64,000 bases of DNA from Trogon surrucura (taxonomy: Eukaryota > Chordata > Aves > Trogoniformes > Trogonidae). Positions 10,941 through 21,418 of the stretch are shown in pieces. The DNA is taken from assembly GCA_020746105.1 (NCBI GenBank), contig CM036617.1:202637971-202701970 (forward strand). The letters are read 5' to 3'. A model generated the notes under the pieces. The model did not search any database. It was not told the DNA's origin and saw only the letters and a list, made by a program, of their open reading frames with translations. Numbering within the stretch: the first letter of the stretch is position 1; every line of letters begins with the position of its first letter. The position numbers and the translations under genes were made by a program.

Positions 10941-12867
10941 CTGAGTCAGCGGTAGTTAAATTTCCTTCAGTACAACTGATATTTAAGCATATTATGCAGT
11001 TGGACCAGAAATGTTGGTAATTAGAGTTTTTGAATCTGGCTGGAAACAATTACATTAATTTCTGTTGATTTTGTCACAGTGCTCAAAAATGTTATCAAAC
11101 ATAAAGATAAATGCATGAAATCCATTATTATAAGATTTTATTAAGGCTGTAAAACAAAAAGCTAGACAACGAAGGATAAAATGGAACATAACCCATCTTT
11201 TTAAAGGAGTTTTTTTGTTTTTCTCTAAGCTCATGACAAATGAGAGGACATAGGCCTAGATTCAACCTTGGTGTAACTCAGCTGAAGTTAGCTGAGATAC
11301 ACCAAACATACTTTTGCCCCAGAGGGTTTTGGATTCATTTATTTTAAATGAAGTCTATACATATTTTAAAATGAGCATTGCCCTTCAGAATGCCAAAGTA
11401 GTGAGTGTAAAAGAAAAGACATCCTGAAAGATAAAAGAAAATGTGTGTGATAGGAAGTATTTTAGGCCAGAAAGTAAAATAATTTAACCACCTTTCCAGC
11501 CTCATCCATCTAACTCTCACTTTACTTAGGCAATGGCTGTGAAATAAACTCTGTTGAAAACAGAGAGGGCAAATAATATGCCCCTCCTGCTTCTGACTGT
11601 TTTGGATTCTTCCTGAAAGACACTGCATCATTCACTTGGGTACGCTACCATACTCAGAAAAACAGAGACTATGTCTTCAGGTATGGTACCATCCCTCAGG
11701 ACAAAAGAGTCATTAGAGTCTTTAGCTCACTTTTCTATGGAAACGTAGCTGTGCAAATCCTGCGTGAAGAGTTACAATTTGCATATTCAGTCCTTCCTCC
11801 AAGTCTTCCTTTCCAGTGAAAGGTGGGAGAAGAGGCAGAGGTCCTGGAGTGCTGCCTGAGTCTGCTGGTGTAGATAGAAGTTAATTTGCAAGAGGACATA
11901 AGGATTAGTTGCTGAGAGTAGAAAACACTAAAGAAGTCTATAGCCAAAATATGTATCATAAATATATCTCTTTGCTTACGTACCAAGCTGAAGTATTGAG
12001 GCAGGCATTCACGTAAGACTCCAGAAAAATTCTTTTTTCCATAAAAATTCTTTTAACCTATTGGTATTTCAATTAGTCTGTTACAAAGATTCGACTAGTT
12101 GTATCTCCTGTAGAACTCTCCTGTAGGCAGATGGGGTAGAGATGCCACTAAATTTTGTGCTGTAATCTTGTGCCTTGAATGTATATGTTTTTTAATGAAC
12201 TCTCCAAATGATATTCAGCTGGAGCTAACCTCATGTTTCATTTCTTTGGAGAGTGTCCTGAACTCTAACACTGTGTAAAATTCATGGGATGAATATAAGA
12301 CTAAAACGAAAGCAAGATTTTGCAACCCAGTGGTGAGGGATTCCTATGAGAGGAATGAATGTTGGCATCTTCTCCCTGCTCCATTGGAATTTTGTGCATT
12401 TTCTGTTACACAAACACAAGATCCAGCACAGAGGAATTCATGAAACCAATAAGTGAAGTTAAAGTCTCCCTCAGAAAATAGTGTTGTCATCACAGAGTCA
12501 TACCAGAGATCAAAGCAGGTGAGGCTTAGGTGTGAGGTAGAAAATAAGATGCTTGATCACACAAGATGACAGCAGTTGTGTGAATATCTGGGTGAGTTTA
12601 GTGAACAAAACTCTAAGATATATAGATTGTCTTATTAGGTAAAGATTTTGACAACAATTTTGAGTTTGCTTATTTGGAACTTCAAATTCAAATATGGGTG
12701 GTTTTGAATCTATTCCTAAGTAAGTCTTAGCCCACTCTTATGACTAAGTTATCACTGAAAGAAATAGAAATATTGTTATATTCTGATGCAAAAATTTCCC
12801 ACCATCCAGTAATACCTGGAGAGAGAATACCCAGTAAAAGGAAAAAAAATAATAAAAAAGCATTTGA
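10941..12867. other. Non-coding stretch, nothing recognised
   Basis: I find no transposon end or gene. The reading frames are short and without known motifs. The stretch is mirrored at 29,983-31,910. Confidence 0.6.
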
Positions 12868-13045
12868 AAAGGTTTCTCAGGGAAATTGTACCGATGCCAT
12901 CCTTGGAGATTTCCAAGACTAGGTTGCGTAGATCCCTGAGGGACTTGGACTTACTTTATTGCTGACCCTGTTTTAACCAGATAGTTGGACTACACATCTC
13001 CTGAGATCCTTTCCTAGCTGAATTATCCTATGGTTTTATTATCCT
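12868..13045 (+). mobile_element. CR1 3' tail fragment, left arm
   Basis: A short, diverged CR1 3' end on the plus strand. It has the block TAGTTGGACTACACATCTCC, then GATCCTTTCCTAGCTGAATT, ending CCTATGGTTTTATT where an intact copy has the ATTCTATG repeat. It is opposite in orientation to the other CR1 copies of this arm. Confidence 0.7.
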
Positions 13046-15916
13046 GGTACTAATGAGATGGATCAAAATGGCTGTTCTAGACACGAATGAGAATTAATTT
13101 AAAATAATAGATAGACATTTCCACTACAGATGCTTAATACGTAGGTTCCATTCTTGATCCATTATATCTTAAAATATAATTAACATTTCTAAATAAATAT
13201 TTCACAAGAGTATGTTTCCACTGCAATCAGAAATTGTATAATCACTAATATACATCAACACCTGGAATTCATGGGATTTCCTAGACATCCTAATTGTAGA
13301 TTTTAAAGTGTTTTTTTCTTCAGTGATTGAAATACAATGGGAAACAATGGAGTTATATGTTAAGGCACAATGCTATACAATATCTGAACAATATGGTTTA
13401 GTACCTTGGAGTTTGATCCATAGGTATTACATAGAAGGAAAGATTTATTTTTTTTTCCTTAATTCCTGTCATTTTATTCTGATTTCTACAGGTAGTTTAG
13501 ATAAAGACCACAGTTACACAGATGGTAATACACTTTGGGGTTAGATGTTGCAGAACATGTTTACGCTGGCATGCTTCTAGAGCAGCTGGTGTGGACACAG
13601 GTGACTGGGAGTCTAGCAGCTATTCTGAACTCATGCAGATACATATCTTTTCCTTTCTGTATTCTCAGTTTGTAACTGGAAAGAATGATATCCACTTCTT
13701 ATGTTAAATACATACAGATGCATTAAGAGCCAGACCGTCTTGGTGAATTACTTCCGTTCAACACAAATAAATTTGCAATCTCAATCCATCTAATCTGTAG
13801 CCACAGAATGGTTATATCACCAATCTCTTTGTCTTTCCTATAAGTTTTCTCTTTAACTGCAATTATCGCTTTGATTTCAGGAATGGTAAAGACAAAGGAA
13901 TCTGTAAATTGCTACATAAATTCAAACTGTATTATTCTTAGATCAGAAGCACTATAATGTTTATTATTTATTAAAAACAATGGTGTTATTGCAGAACTAA
14001 AGCAGATGTTAAAACCAATCTAGCATAGTTCATTGGCTCTTCTACTTTGATGCTTATCATTAGACCTTAACAGAAATAATGCTTGGGGGATGAAGATCTC
14101 AGGTCTGAACCCGTATCTGGATACCTAGTGAGATATCAGCTCTTGCTGTAAGTTAGAATTTTATTGGGGCAATTTTATTTTTTGTTTGTTTCCTTTTGTT
14201 AAATATTACTTTAAATTGCTGCTTTTCATTTTCTAGGGAAATAAAAATGAAAAGAATTGTCCTTTTAATTTTCTTAAATTAAAAATGCCTACAATTAGTC
14301 CCTCTCATTGTTTCACTAAGAGCAGTACACAATCCTGTAACTGTTCATTATAGGTAGTACACTCAATTATAGCTATGTACTATGTTCTGACCTTTTCATT
14401 GGTGCCCTGTACATCCTTTTCACTATATCTTGGATATGGTAATCAGAGTCCTGACACGGATTGAAATTTATTGATCACATTATCCCTGAAATGCTTGCTT
14501 TTTTTTTTTTTTTTTTTTCCGCACTGGCTCAGCTCTCTGTTCATTGCACTGATTTTAGAATGAGATTCCACACCAAACAGCTCATGTTATTAGCTGACAT
14601 TAGCTTATGAATTCATGTCTGAGTCAAAGAGTTCTTGGGAATCTTGCTTCTTTCCTGTGACTCCATTTGTGCAACATCCACTGTACATACTTCATTGAAG
14701 AACCTCTAAAGATCTCGAAAATTTCAGAACACTCACCTTGTATTTTTATGCAGAGGTAGCAAGTGGCAGAAGGAGTAAGAAGTTTGTTTTCTGGTAGTCT
14801 AGATCCATCTAGTGAGCATCATTTGTACTGATTTCTATCTAGATTCTAATTTAGACGGTTTTATGGAGCAGTCTCTGAAGAGAGGGAAGGAAAATCACAA
14901 TGCACTCTGTTGGCAAAATTGTTATGGGCACTCTAATGAGTGGAAAGACCTGGCCTGGGATTCCAAAAGGTGAAATGTAACTTAGAAACATCTTTTCTCC
15001 TTTCTGTGCTCCTGAGACCTTTCAGCTGATCACAGAGGATCCAGCTCCTAAAGTGCAAGAATGTTGTATCGGCTTGACGATACACATTTGCATTACATCC
15101 CTTCCTTTGCAGCATCTTGGAAATATTCTCTCAGATGCTTTAAAAGAGACACCAGACCATGTGCATTTGTTATAGCTCAATGCAATTTTGGAAAGAAGTT
15201 TTGTCATAGATTGTAGCTGGGGAAAAAAATGGCAGCTTTCCAAGGAAATGCTCCCTTATTCCATAAAATTAACATTTGGTTCCTACACAAATTTGAGCTG
15301 TCTTCAAGACAATATACTAGCGGTCTTTACTCTAAATATTGGAAGTTATACGAGAACTATTTATCAGGTGGATTTCTATTATTTTAAAATCAAATTTGAC
15401 AGATACTCTTAATTAGTTCTAACAAAAAAAGACAAAGCACAATCATAACTTGGCGTTGAATTTAGTCATGAACCCATTTTTTATGAAACTATTTAAATAT
15501 GTAGGAACATTTTTGCCTGCATTTTATTTGCCTTTCATTTGCATATGGTGAAAGAAATCAGATCTGAAGGGGAAAAGCATGATGATTTACTAGTGATTTT
15601 GAATCAGAATCTGGATATCAGCTTGGCTTCCCACTCTGAAAGCTCTACAGAAAATGAATTCATTGACTTATATGTTTCTGCAGAATGAATAACAAAAATG
15701 TAGCTATTAGCAACCTTTTATCTACAAAGGATCTGCCATTTTATACTTTCACAGCAGAAGCAAAATTTGAAGAAAAATAGATCATTATGATATATGCAAA
15801 CAGCTCATCAATACCGTGCTGTTTTAGCTGTTATTTGGGAGACAAATCAAAAGAAAGGCTAAAATGACATTTTTGTCTTCATAAATAGGGTTAAAACCTT
15901 TTTATGACTTAATAGT
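13046..15916. other. Non-coding AT-rich stretch with a poly-T run
   Basis: No gene is recognised. A run of 20 T lies at 14,499-14,518; the right arm has 21 A at 28,329-28,349, an example of homopolymer length difference. The stretch is mirrored at 26,929-29,804. Confidence 0.6.
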
Positions 15917-16840
15917 AATCCCAGAATCCCAGAATCACAAAATCACAAAATCATAGAATGTTAGAGGTTGGAAGGGACCTGAAAAATATCATCTAGACTA
16001 ACCCTGCCAAAGCAGAATCACCTGGAGTAGGTCACACAGGAACATGTCCAGATGGGTTTTGAATGTCTCCAGAGAAGGAGATTCCACAACCTCCGTGGGC
16101 AGCCTGTTCCAGTGCTCTGTCACCCTCACAGGAAAAATTCTAATATTTTTGTGGAACCTCCTGTGTTCCAGCCTGTATCCATTGCCCCTTGTCCGGATAT
16201 TGGACATCACTGAAAAGACCCTGGTTCCATCCTCCTGACACTCCCCTTTGACATATTTATAAACATAATGAGGTCACCCCTCAGTTTCCTCTTCTCCAAG
16301 CTAAAGAGACCCAGTTCCTTCAGCCTTTCTTAATAAGGGAGATGTTCCACTCGCTCAGTCATCTTTGTGGCTCTGCGCTCGACTTTCTCAAGCAGCTCCC
16401 TGTCTCTCTTGAGCTGAGGGGCCCAGAACTGGACACAATATTCCAGATGTGGCCTCACCAGGGCAGAGTAGACGGGAAGGAGGACCTCTCTCGACCTACT
16501 AACCACCCCCCTTCTAATACACCCAGGATGCCTTTGGCCTTCTTGGCCATGAGGACACATTGCTGGCTCATGGTCATCCTGCTGTCTAGCAAATCCCCCA
16601 AGTCCCTTTCCCTTACGCTGCTCTCTAACAGGTCACTCCCTAACTTACACTGGTACATGGGGTTGTTCTTTGCCAGATGCAAGACTACACTTGCTCTTCT
16701 TGTATTTCATAAAATTTCTCCCATCCAACTCTCCAGCCTGTCTGGGTCTCACTGAATGACAACATAGCCTTCTGGTGTGTCAACCAATCCTTCCAGTTTT
16801 GTGTCATCAGCAGAATGTATATTATGTTAAATGATTTTAA
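15917..16840 (-). mobile_element. CR1 LINE 3' part, left arm
   Basis: A minus-strand CR1 copy with a clear 8-bp tail at 15,919-15,960 (CCCAGAAT twice, CACAAAAT twice, CATAGAAT). Inward, it encodes the C-terminal part of ORF2 with the CR1-typical strings [20 protein letters not shown] and [11 protein letters not shown]. The left copy is frameshifted near 16,525, where three C replace four C of the right arm. It is 5'-truncated within the reverse-transcriptase region. Confidence 0.9.
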
Positions 16841-17224
16841 GAGTGTGTCTGCCTTGACTAGCTGCTCTGGCCCAAGTCTACCTCCTACTTAACTGCTGGA
16901 GCCCTTTCTAAGGACCAGGGTTTCAGCCCAGGGTGAAGGACAAAGCTGTCACTTTCCCCTTTGCAGGTACAACCAGTCTTGAAGATGAGCACGTATTGCA
17001 GACCCACACAAATAGGACCCTAACAGAGCCTGTCACACAGACTTCTGTACACAAGGACAGCCCCTGCATAGAGGACTCACGTAAACCCAAGTACAAGCAG
17101 TCAAATTCCCTCCTGCTTTTGGGCTGGCAGAGGCAGGAGATCACAAGTGGAGGTGCACAAACAAGATTCTCCAGGTACACAAGCATGCACACATTTGTGG
17201 TTCCCTTGAGTACTAGGAGAATCA
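16841..17224 (-). other. Possible retroelement leader, distal part, left arm
   Basis: The GC/CA-rich DNA here differs from the surrounding AT-rich sequence and resembles 17,880-18,390 in style. The CR1 copy at 17,225-17,872 may have split one leader into two. I recognise no coding motif. It is mirrored at 25,617-26,004. Confidence 0.3.
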
Positions 17225-17872
17225 TCACAGAATATGTTGGCCTGGAAGGGACATTTAAAGGTGATCTAGTCCAACCCCCATGCAGTGAGCAGAAACATCT
17301 TTAACTAGATCAAGTTGCTCAGAGCCCCATCAAGCCTGACCTTGAATGTCTCCAGGCATGAGGCATCCCTCCCCACTCTGGGCAATGTGATTGGGCTTCT
17401 AGGCTGCAAGTACTCACTGGTGGCGTGTTCAACTTTTTGTCCACCAATACCTCCAAGTCCCCATCTGTGGCGCTGCTTCCTACCATATCATCCCCCAGCC
17501 TGTATTGATAATGAGAATTGCCTCGACCCAGGTGCAGGACCTTACACTTGGCCTTGTTGAACCCTATGAGATTCACATGGACCCACTTCTCCAGCTTGTC
17601 CAGGTCACTCTGGAGGACATCATGCCCTGCTGGCATGTGAACCGCAACTCTCAGCTTGGTGTCATCTGTAAATTTTCTGAGAGTGGACTCAATCCCACTG
17701 TCTATGTCACTGACGAAGATATTTAAGAGCACTGCTCCCAACATGGACTCCTGAGAGACACCACTTATCACCTGTCTCCATCTGGACATCGAGCCATTGA
17801 CCACAACCCTGTGGATGTGATCATCCAACCAATTCCTTATCAACTGAACAGTCTCTCTGTCCTCCCAGCACC
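17225..17872 (-). mobile_element. CR1 LINE 3' part with RT motifs, left arm
   Basis: A minus-strand CR1 copy. The 3' UTR begins at 17,225 with ATATGTTGGCCTGGAAGGGAC. Translation from 17,843 gives palm motif B (GVSQESMLGAVLLNIFVSDI) and motif C as FTDDTKL, so the paired aspartates are kept here. The frame is open until a 2-base loss (CG) near 17,422 in this arm; the right arm reads through. No clean 8-bp tail is seen, so the end is truncated or eroded. Confidence 0.87.
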
Positions 17873-18390
17873 CCCTGTCTGCATGCCGGCCCTCTTACCC
17901 ACCCATGTGTCCCCTCTTTGCTGGCTGGTCCAGAACAATGCTTGCTGCACACACACAGCATTCACACACTCATCCCGCAGCACCCTACGCTCATAAGCCC
18001 CCTAGATACAAGCACAGACCTTCCACCTACCTGACACCCCATACCAGATCCTAGACTTCCCTGCCTGTCAGCTGGTCCAGCTTAAGATTTGCCAGTGAAT
18101 GCACATGCACACCCCCACACACCAGAACTGGGGGAGAGAAAGATGTTCAGAGCCCAGCAGCTGGTACCCAGCGCATGGGCTGTGTCCTGTGGTCCCACTC
18201 CAGCTACTGACACTGAACACCCCATTCACGCTGGTGTCCCTGGTAGCTGTTTCTTGGGACATGCACCGTTCCCAGCCCATGGCTGGAGGTTAAAGACCTC
18301 CACTCACTTCAGACACTGATGCTGAGACCTGGCTCACTCCTGTAGCTGAGAGCACAGGCCAAGGACACACACCCACAGCTTGACCCAGTA
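17873..18390 (-). other. Possible retroelement leader, proximal part, left arm
   Basis: The sequence is CA/GC-rich with several CACACA stretches and lies between the LTR-like module and the CR1 copy. There are short frames only. In the mirror (24,454-24,979) it follows a primer-binding-site-like string, so an untranslated retroelement leader is a possible reading. Confidence 0.3.
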
Positions 18391-18930
18391 TCTGGCACCA
18401 ACTTTCACTCACAGACACACAGAGGTCTCACTAGTAACTGGCACTTAGTCTTTGCCCCACACACAACACATAGACATAGAGAGTGATTACACAGAGAAAA
18501 GGTTTAGTAAGAAGATATGAAAGATAGGATAGACTGTGGTGATCAGACAGAGGACTCAGCCAGGCAATTGCACTGACAGGCCCTATTTTACACATAGCTA
18601 TTTCTTTTTATATGTTTTTCTGTCTACCCCCACTTTGTTTTTCCCTGCTTTTTCCCTTACCCTACACTTGGCTTCATCAGTTGGCATAGTCCCACTGATC
18701 TTCAAAATTCGGACTGTAGGGTTTTTATCCTTATCGGTTGCAATGTCCTGGTTTGCTGCGGTTTCCTGACAGCCCCTCAATTAGTGCTAATGACCAGGTT
18801 TGTTTCTGGTTGTCTTTGTTAATGGCAATTGGTCATATATGTTTCTGTGCGTTGTCCTTCTCTCTTCTCTTATCTTTCCAAATTATTATGATAAAACTTT
18901 GCACTCCCTATATATCCTTACGGATTTGTG
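18391..18930 (-). repeat. LTR-like module, left arm
   Basis: This is the mirror of 23,900-24,453. On the minus strand it shows a TATAAAAA box, ACTAAACC in the place of a poly(A) signal about 105 bp later, then TGGTGCCAGATACTGGG resembling a tRNA-Leu primer-binding site. The LTR ends are not resolved. It could equally be unrelated CA/TG-rich DNA. Confidence 0.35.
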
Positions 18931-21402
18931 CAACTGACTGCATTTGTTCGAATCATTACCTCCCTTAGCATGTGTGGTCAGGTTTTTCTCTGTGTGTTCT
19001 TACCTTGGCTTCTTTGACCATGTAAATCTTACAGTACAAGAAGACAGAGCAGAAGAAATGCAGGAAGGGACTGTTCTTGAAGATGTTCCTTAATTAAACC
19101 AGTTCTTATATAAAGCAGAATCATCCTACAGTTAATGATGTGGGAAGAGAGTATCATAAACAGAGGAGGAAGAACTTCTGTAAAGCTTTCCAAGAAATTC
19201 CTTTGAGAAATCTCTCAATGAACTCATTCTTTCTCATATGTGTGAATGCTTGAACAGCACTAAAAGCCTTAACTGCATTTACAGATGAAAGCTGAAAAAC
19301 ATTTAAATGAATGCACTTTATACAACTGGTTAAACTACCATTCAATTTTAAGTATAAAACTGTATCTGATATTTATCTGTTTCAGTGATTTATGACAAAG
19401 TAATTATATCAGAAACAGATTCTGACATCTATTTCCTATAGACGCTTTCTCTGAAACTCGTGTTTTGGAAAAAAACCTCCACCTTTAAAAAGTATTAATT
19501 TAACAGGAAATTTTAAAGTAACCTTATGCACCTCTGCTCATCCAATGATTTACACCAAACATCCTAATATAGAGAATGAAAATTTACTTCAGCTTCTGGT
19601 GTTGATAAAACAAAGGGTATTAGTATTTTCTTTTTCTTCTCTGATACCTGATGTAGTCTTTCATTTGTTCCTCAATGAGTACCTTTTTTTCCGAGTCTCT
19701 TTACCTCAGTTTCTTCTCATTTTTCTCTGACTCTTGGGCTTGGCTGTTATATTCGCTGTTATCTTCTTTCCCTACAGCTATAACTTCAGAATCAGAATCT
19801 TCTGGGAGAATGATTTTCTCTCGCTGTGCACCCGAAGGTCTAGTTATGCTCCTTGTAGTGATGTCCCTGGTGACTGGACAATACTTTTGTATTTTAGCAG
19901 TGAAAAAATAGTATCAGTCACAGCAACAACAATTGCAACTTTGAAAACCTATGTGGAAAAAGAATGAAATCCACCACAGTAGGTCAATAAGCAAAATCCA
20001 GATGAAATTTTAGTCCTAACATGTTGAATACTTCATTATCCAGATGCAAATTTGCAGTGGGAAGAAGATAAATGAAGCAACCTCCTCATTAGCTTGCACT
20101 GTCATCTTGCAATGGGGTTAGAGGTGGAAATTCTCCATCCTTAATCATGGGCTGCCACTTGTTCGGAAAACATATATCAAGTCCTCATTTTTTTGAGTAA
20201 AAAATCAAATATGTGAGTGGGAAAGCCTGTGCAGCACGTAAAGAGATGGGATACTTCCCATTGATCTTCAGGCTTAGGCATCTCACTTACCTGCAGGTAA
20301 ATATCTTAAATTTCTTAGATTAAAAAGAAGAGCCTGGACTTCTCTGCATTTAAGCATCTATATATTCCTGGATAATCAGAAAAAGACAAGTCCTGCCAAC
20401 TTTTCATGTAGTGTTTTATGAATCATGCAAGAAATTGGTGATAAAGATAAAATATTCACTTCAGTCTGATGGTTTCAGATCCGTATCTCACCACGACCAT
20501 TTGCTATCAGCTATTATATAACAAAGCTGTATCACAGTACAAATCAAAGTATATGATTCATGAGACCAGAAAGGAAAAGAACAAAGTGGAAGCATAGCTG
20601 AAGTGCAGTTGTTATGAATGGTAACTTAGGAAGAAGACAAAGCAGGCTCTAACTGTATAATTTTCCAAGCCAGATTCTTACTGGAGTCAGAAAAGTACCA
20701 TTGCATTCCCTACTGTGCCAGAATGGAAAACTGGTCTCCCTTTGCTGCTGCTCCAAAGAGGGAAGCTGGGACAACAGCTACTGCTGGAGAGTGAGAAGAC
20801 CCTCCTGTCTGAAGCTGTCACAGTTGCCATTTTTTCCTCCCATTCTCACCAGCTGTGATGAGGAGACTATGAACCTTGCCTCTCCACTGTGTCCTTTCTA
20901 TGGCATAATTAGCCCAGTTCCCATTCTTCGTTCTTTCAGTAACAAAATTTCACTTAATTCAAAAACTCATGACACAGCTTAAGAAGCCCAGAATTTCAGT
21001 CCCCCCCCCGCTCAGTGGGCTACTAATGCCTTTTATACTGGATAACAGCTGAGGATTTCTAAGTTCTTGCAACCTGGCACTCTCAAAACTGAATTTTGAA
21101 TCATTCAGACAATGTTTCAAGCTGCAAAGTGTAAAACCAGCTATAAAATCTTTTAAAAACTAAAAAAAAAGTTTTTGAGGTGTGAGTTTTCATTTTTTAT
21201 TGAGAGCAGAAGAGACATGACACCAAATTGTTATTGACTATTTATGTACAAACTCTCTTTTTATCAGTTAAAAAGGAAGATTTTTTTGAAGGATTGTGCA
21301 ATCAGAAAACTGATTTTATGTGAGTAATAACTAGAATAGTTGTTCTTTTTTTTGTGTCTTTTGGTTATTTTAAAAAATAGCCTGTAGAAAGTAACAGCTA
21401 TT
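18931..21402. other. Non-coding stretch up to the palindrome centre
   Basis: The sequence is AT-rich with no gene or transposon end recognised. A run of nine C lies at 21,001-21,009 (ten G in the mirror). Confidence 0.6.
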
Positions 21403-21418
21403 TCTTGATATCAGAGAC
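21403..21418. other. Palindrome centre (16-bp spacer)
   Basis: The stem closes with AACAGCTATT on the left and AATAGCTGTT on the right, leaving the unpaired 16 bases TCTTGATATCAGAGAC. The junction lies in plain AT-rich DNA with no transposon end, satellite or gene beside it. Known large vertebrate sex-chromosome palindromes usually have a longer unique spacer, so a spacer this short is notable. It suits either very recent formation or a fold-back read. Confidence 0.95.

Larger units (their letters stand above)
1..21402 (+). repeat. Left arm of giant palindrome
   Basis: This arm is the reverse complement of 21,419-42,903 at near-complete identity. Paired landmarks are the first bases (1 with 42,903), the Tc1-like element (3,090 with 39,796), the env start (9,278 with 33,589) and the innermost stem (21,381 with 21,440). 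The sum of paired coordinates falls smoothly from 42,904 at the outside to 42,821 at the centre, so the left arm is 83 bp shorter, through many small losses and one 12-bp loss. The mirror runs right to base 1, so the outer edge is not seen. The arm holds only transposable elements and unassigned AT-rich DNA. It could be a genuine palindrome or a fold-back assembly product; sequence alone does not decide. Confidence 0.97.

Noticed and set aside
10624-11049. A 141-codon minus-strand frame (145 codons in the mirror at 31,802-32,239)
   Set aside because: It lies antisense to the LTR, covers its promoter and poly(A) signals, and has no recognisable domain; it is a chance frame.
21001-21009. Poly-C run as a possible G-quadruplex or regulatory site
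   Set aside because: A single homopolymer without the spaced G-tracts of a quadruplex; its length differs between arms (9 versus 10), as homopolymers commonly do.
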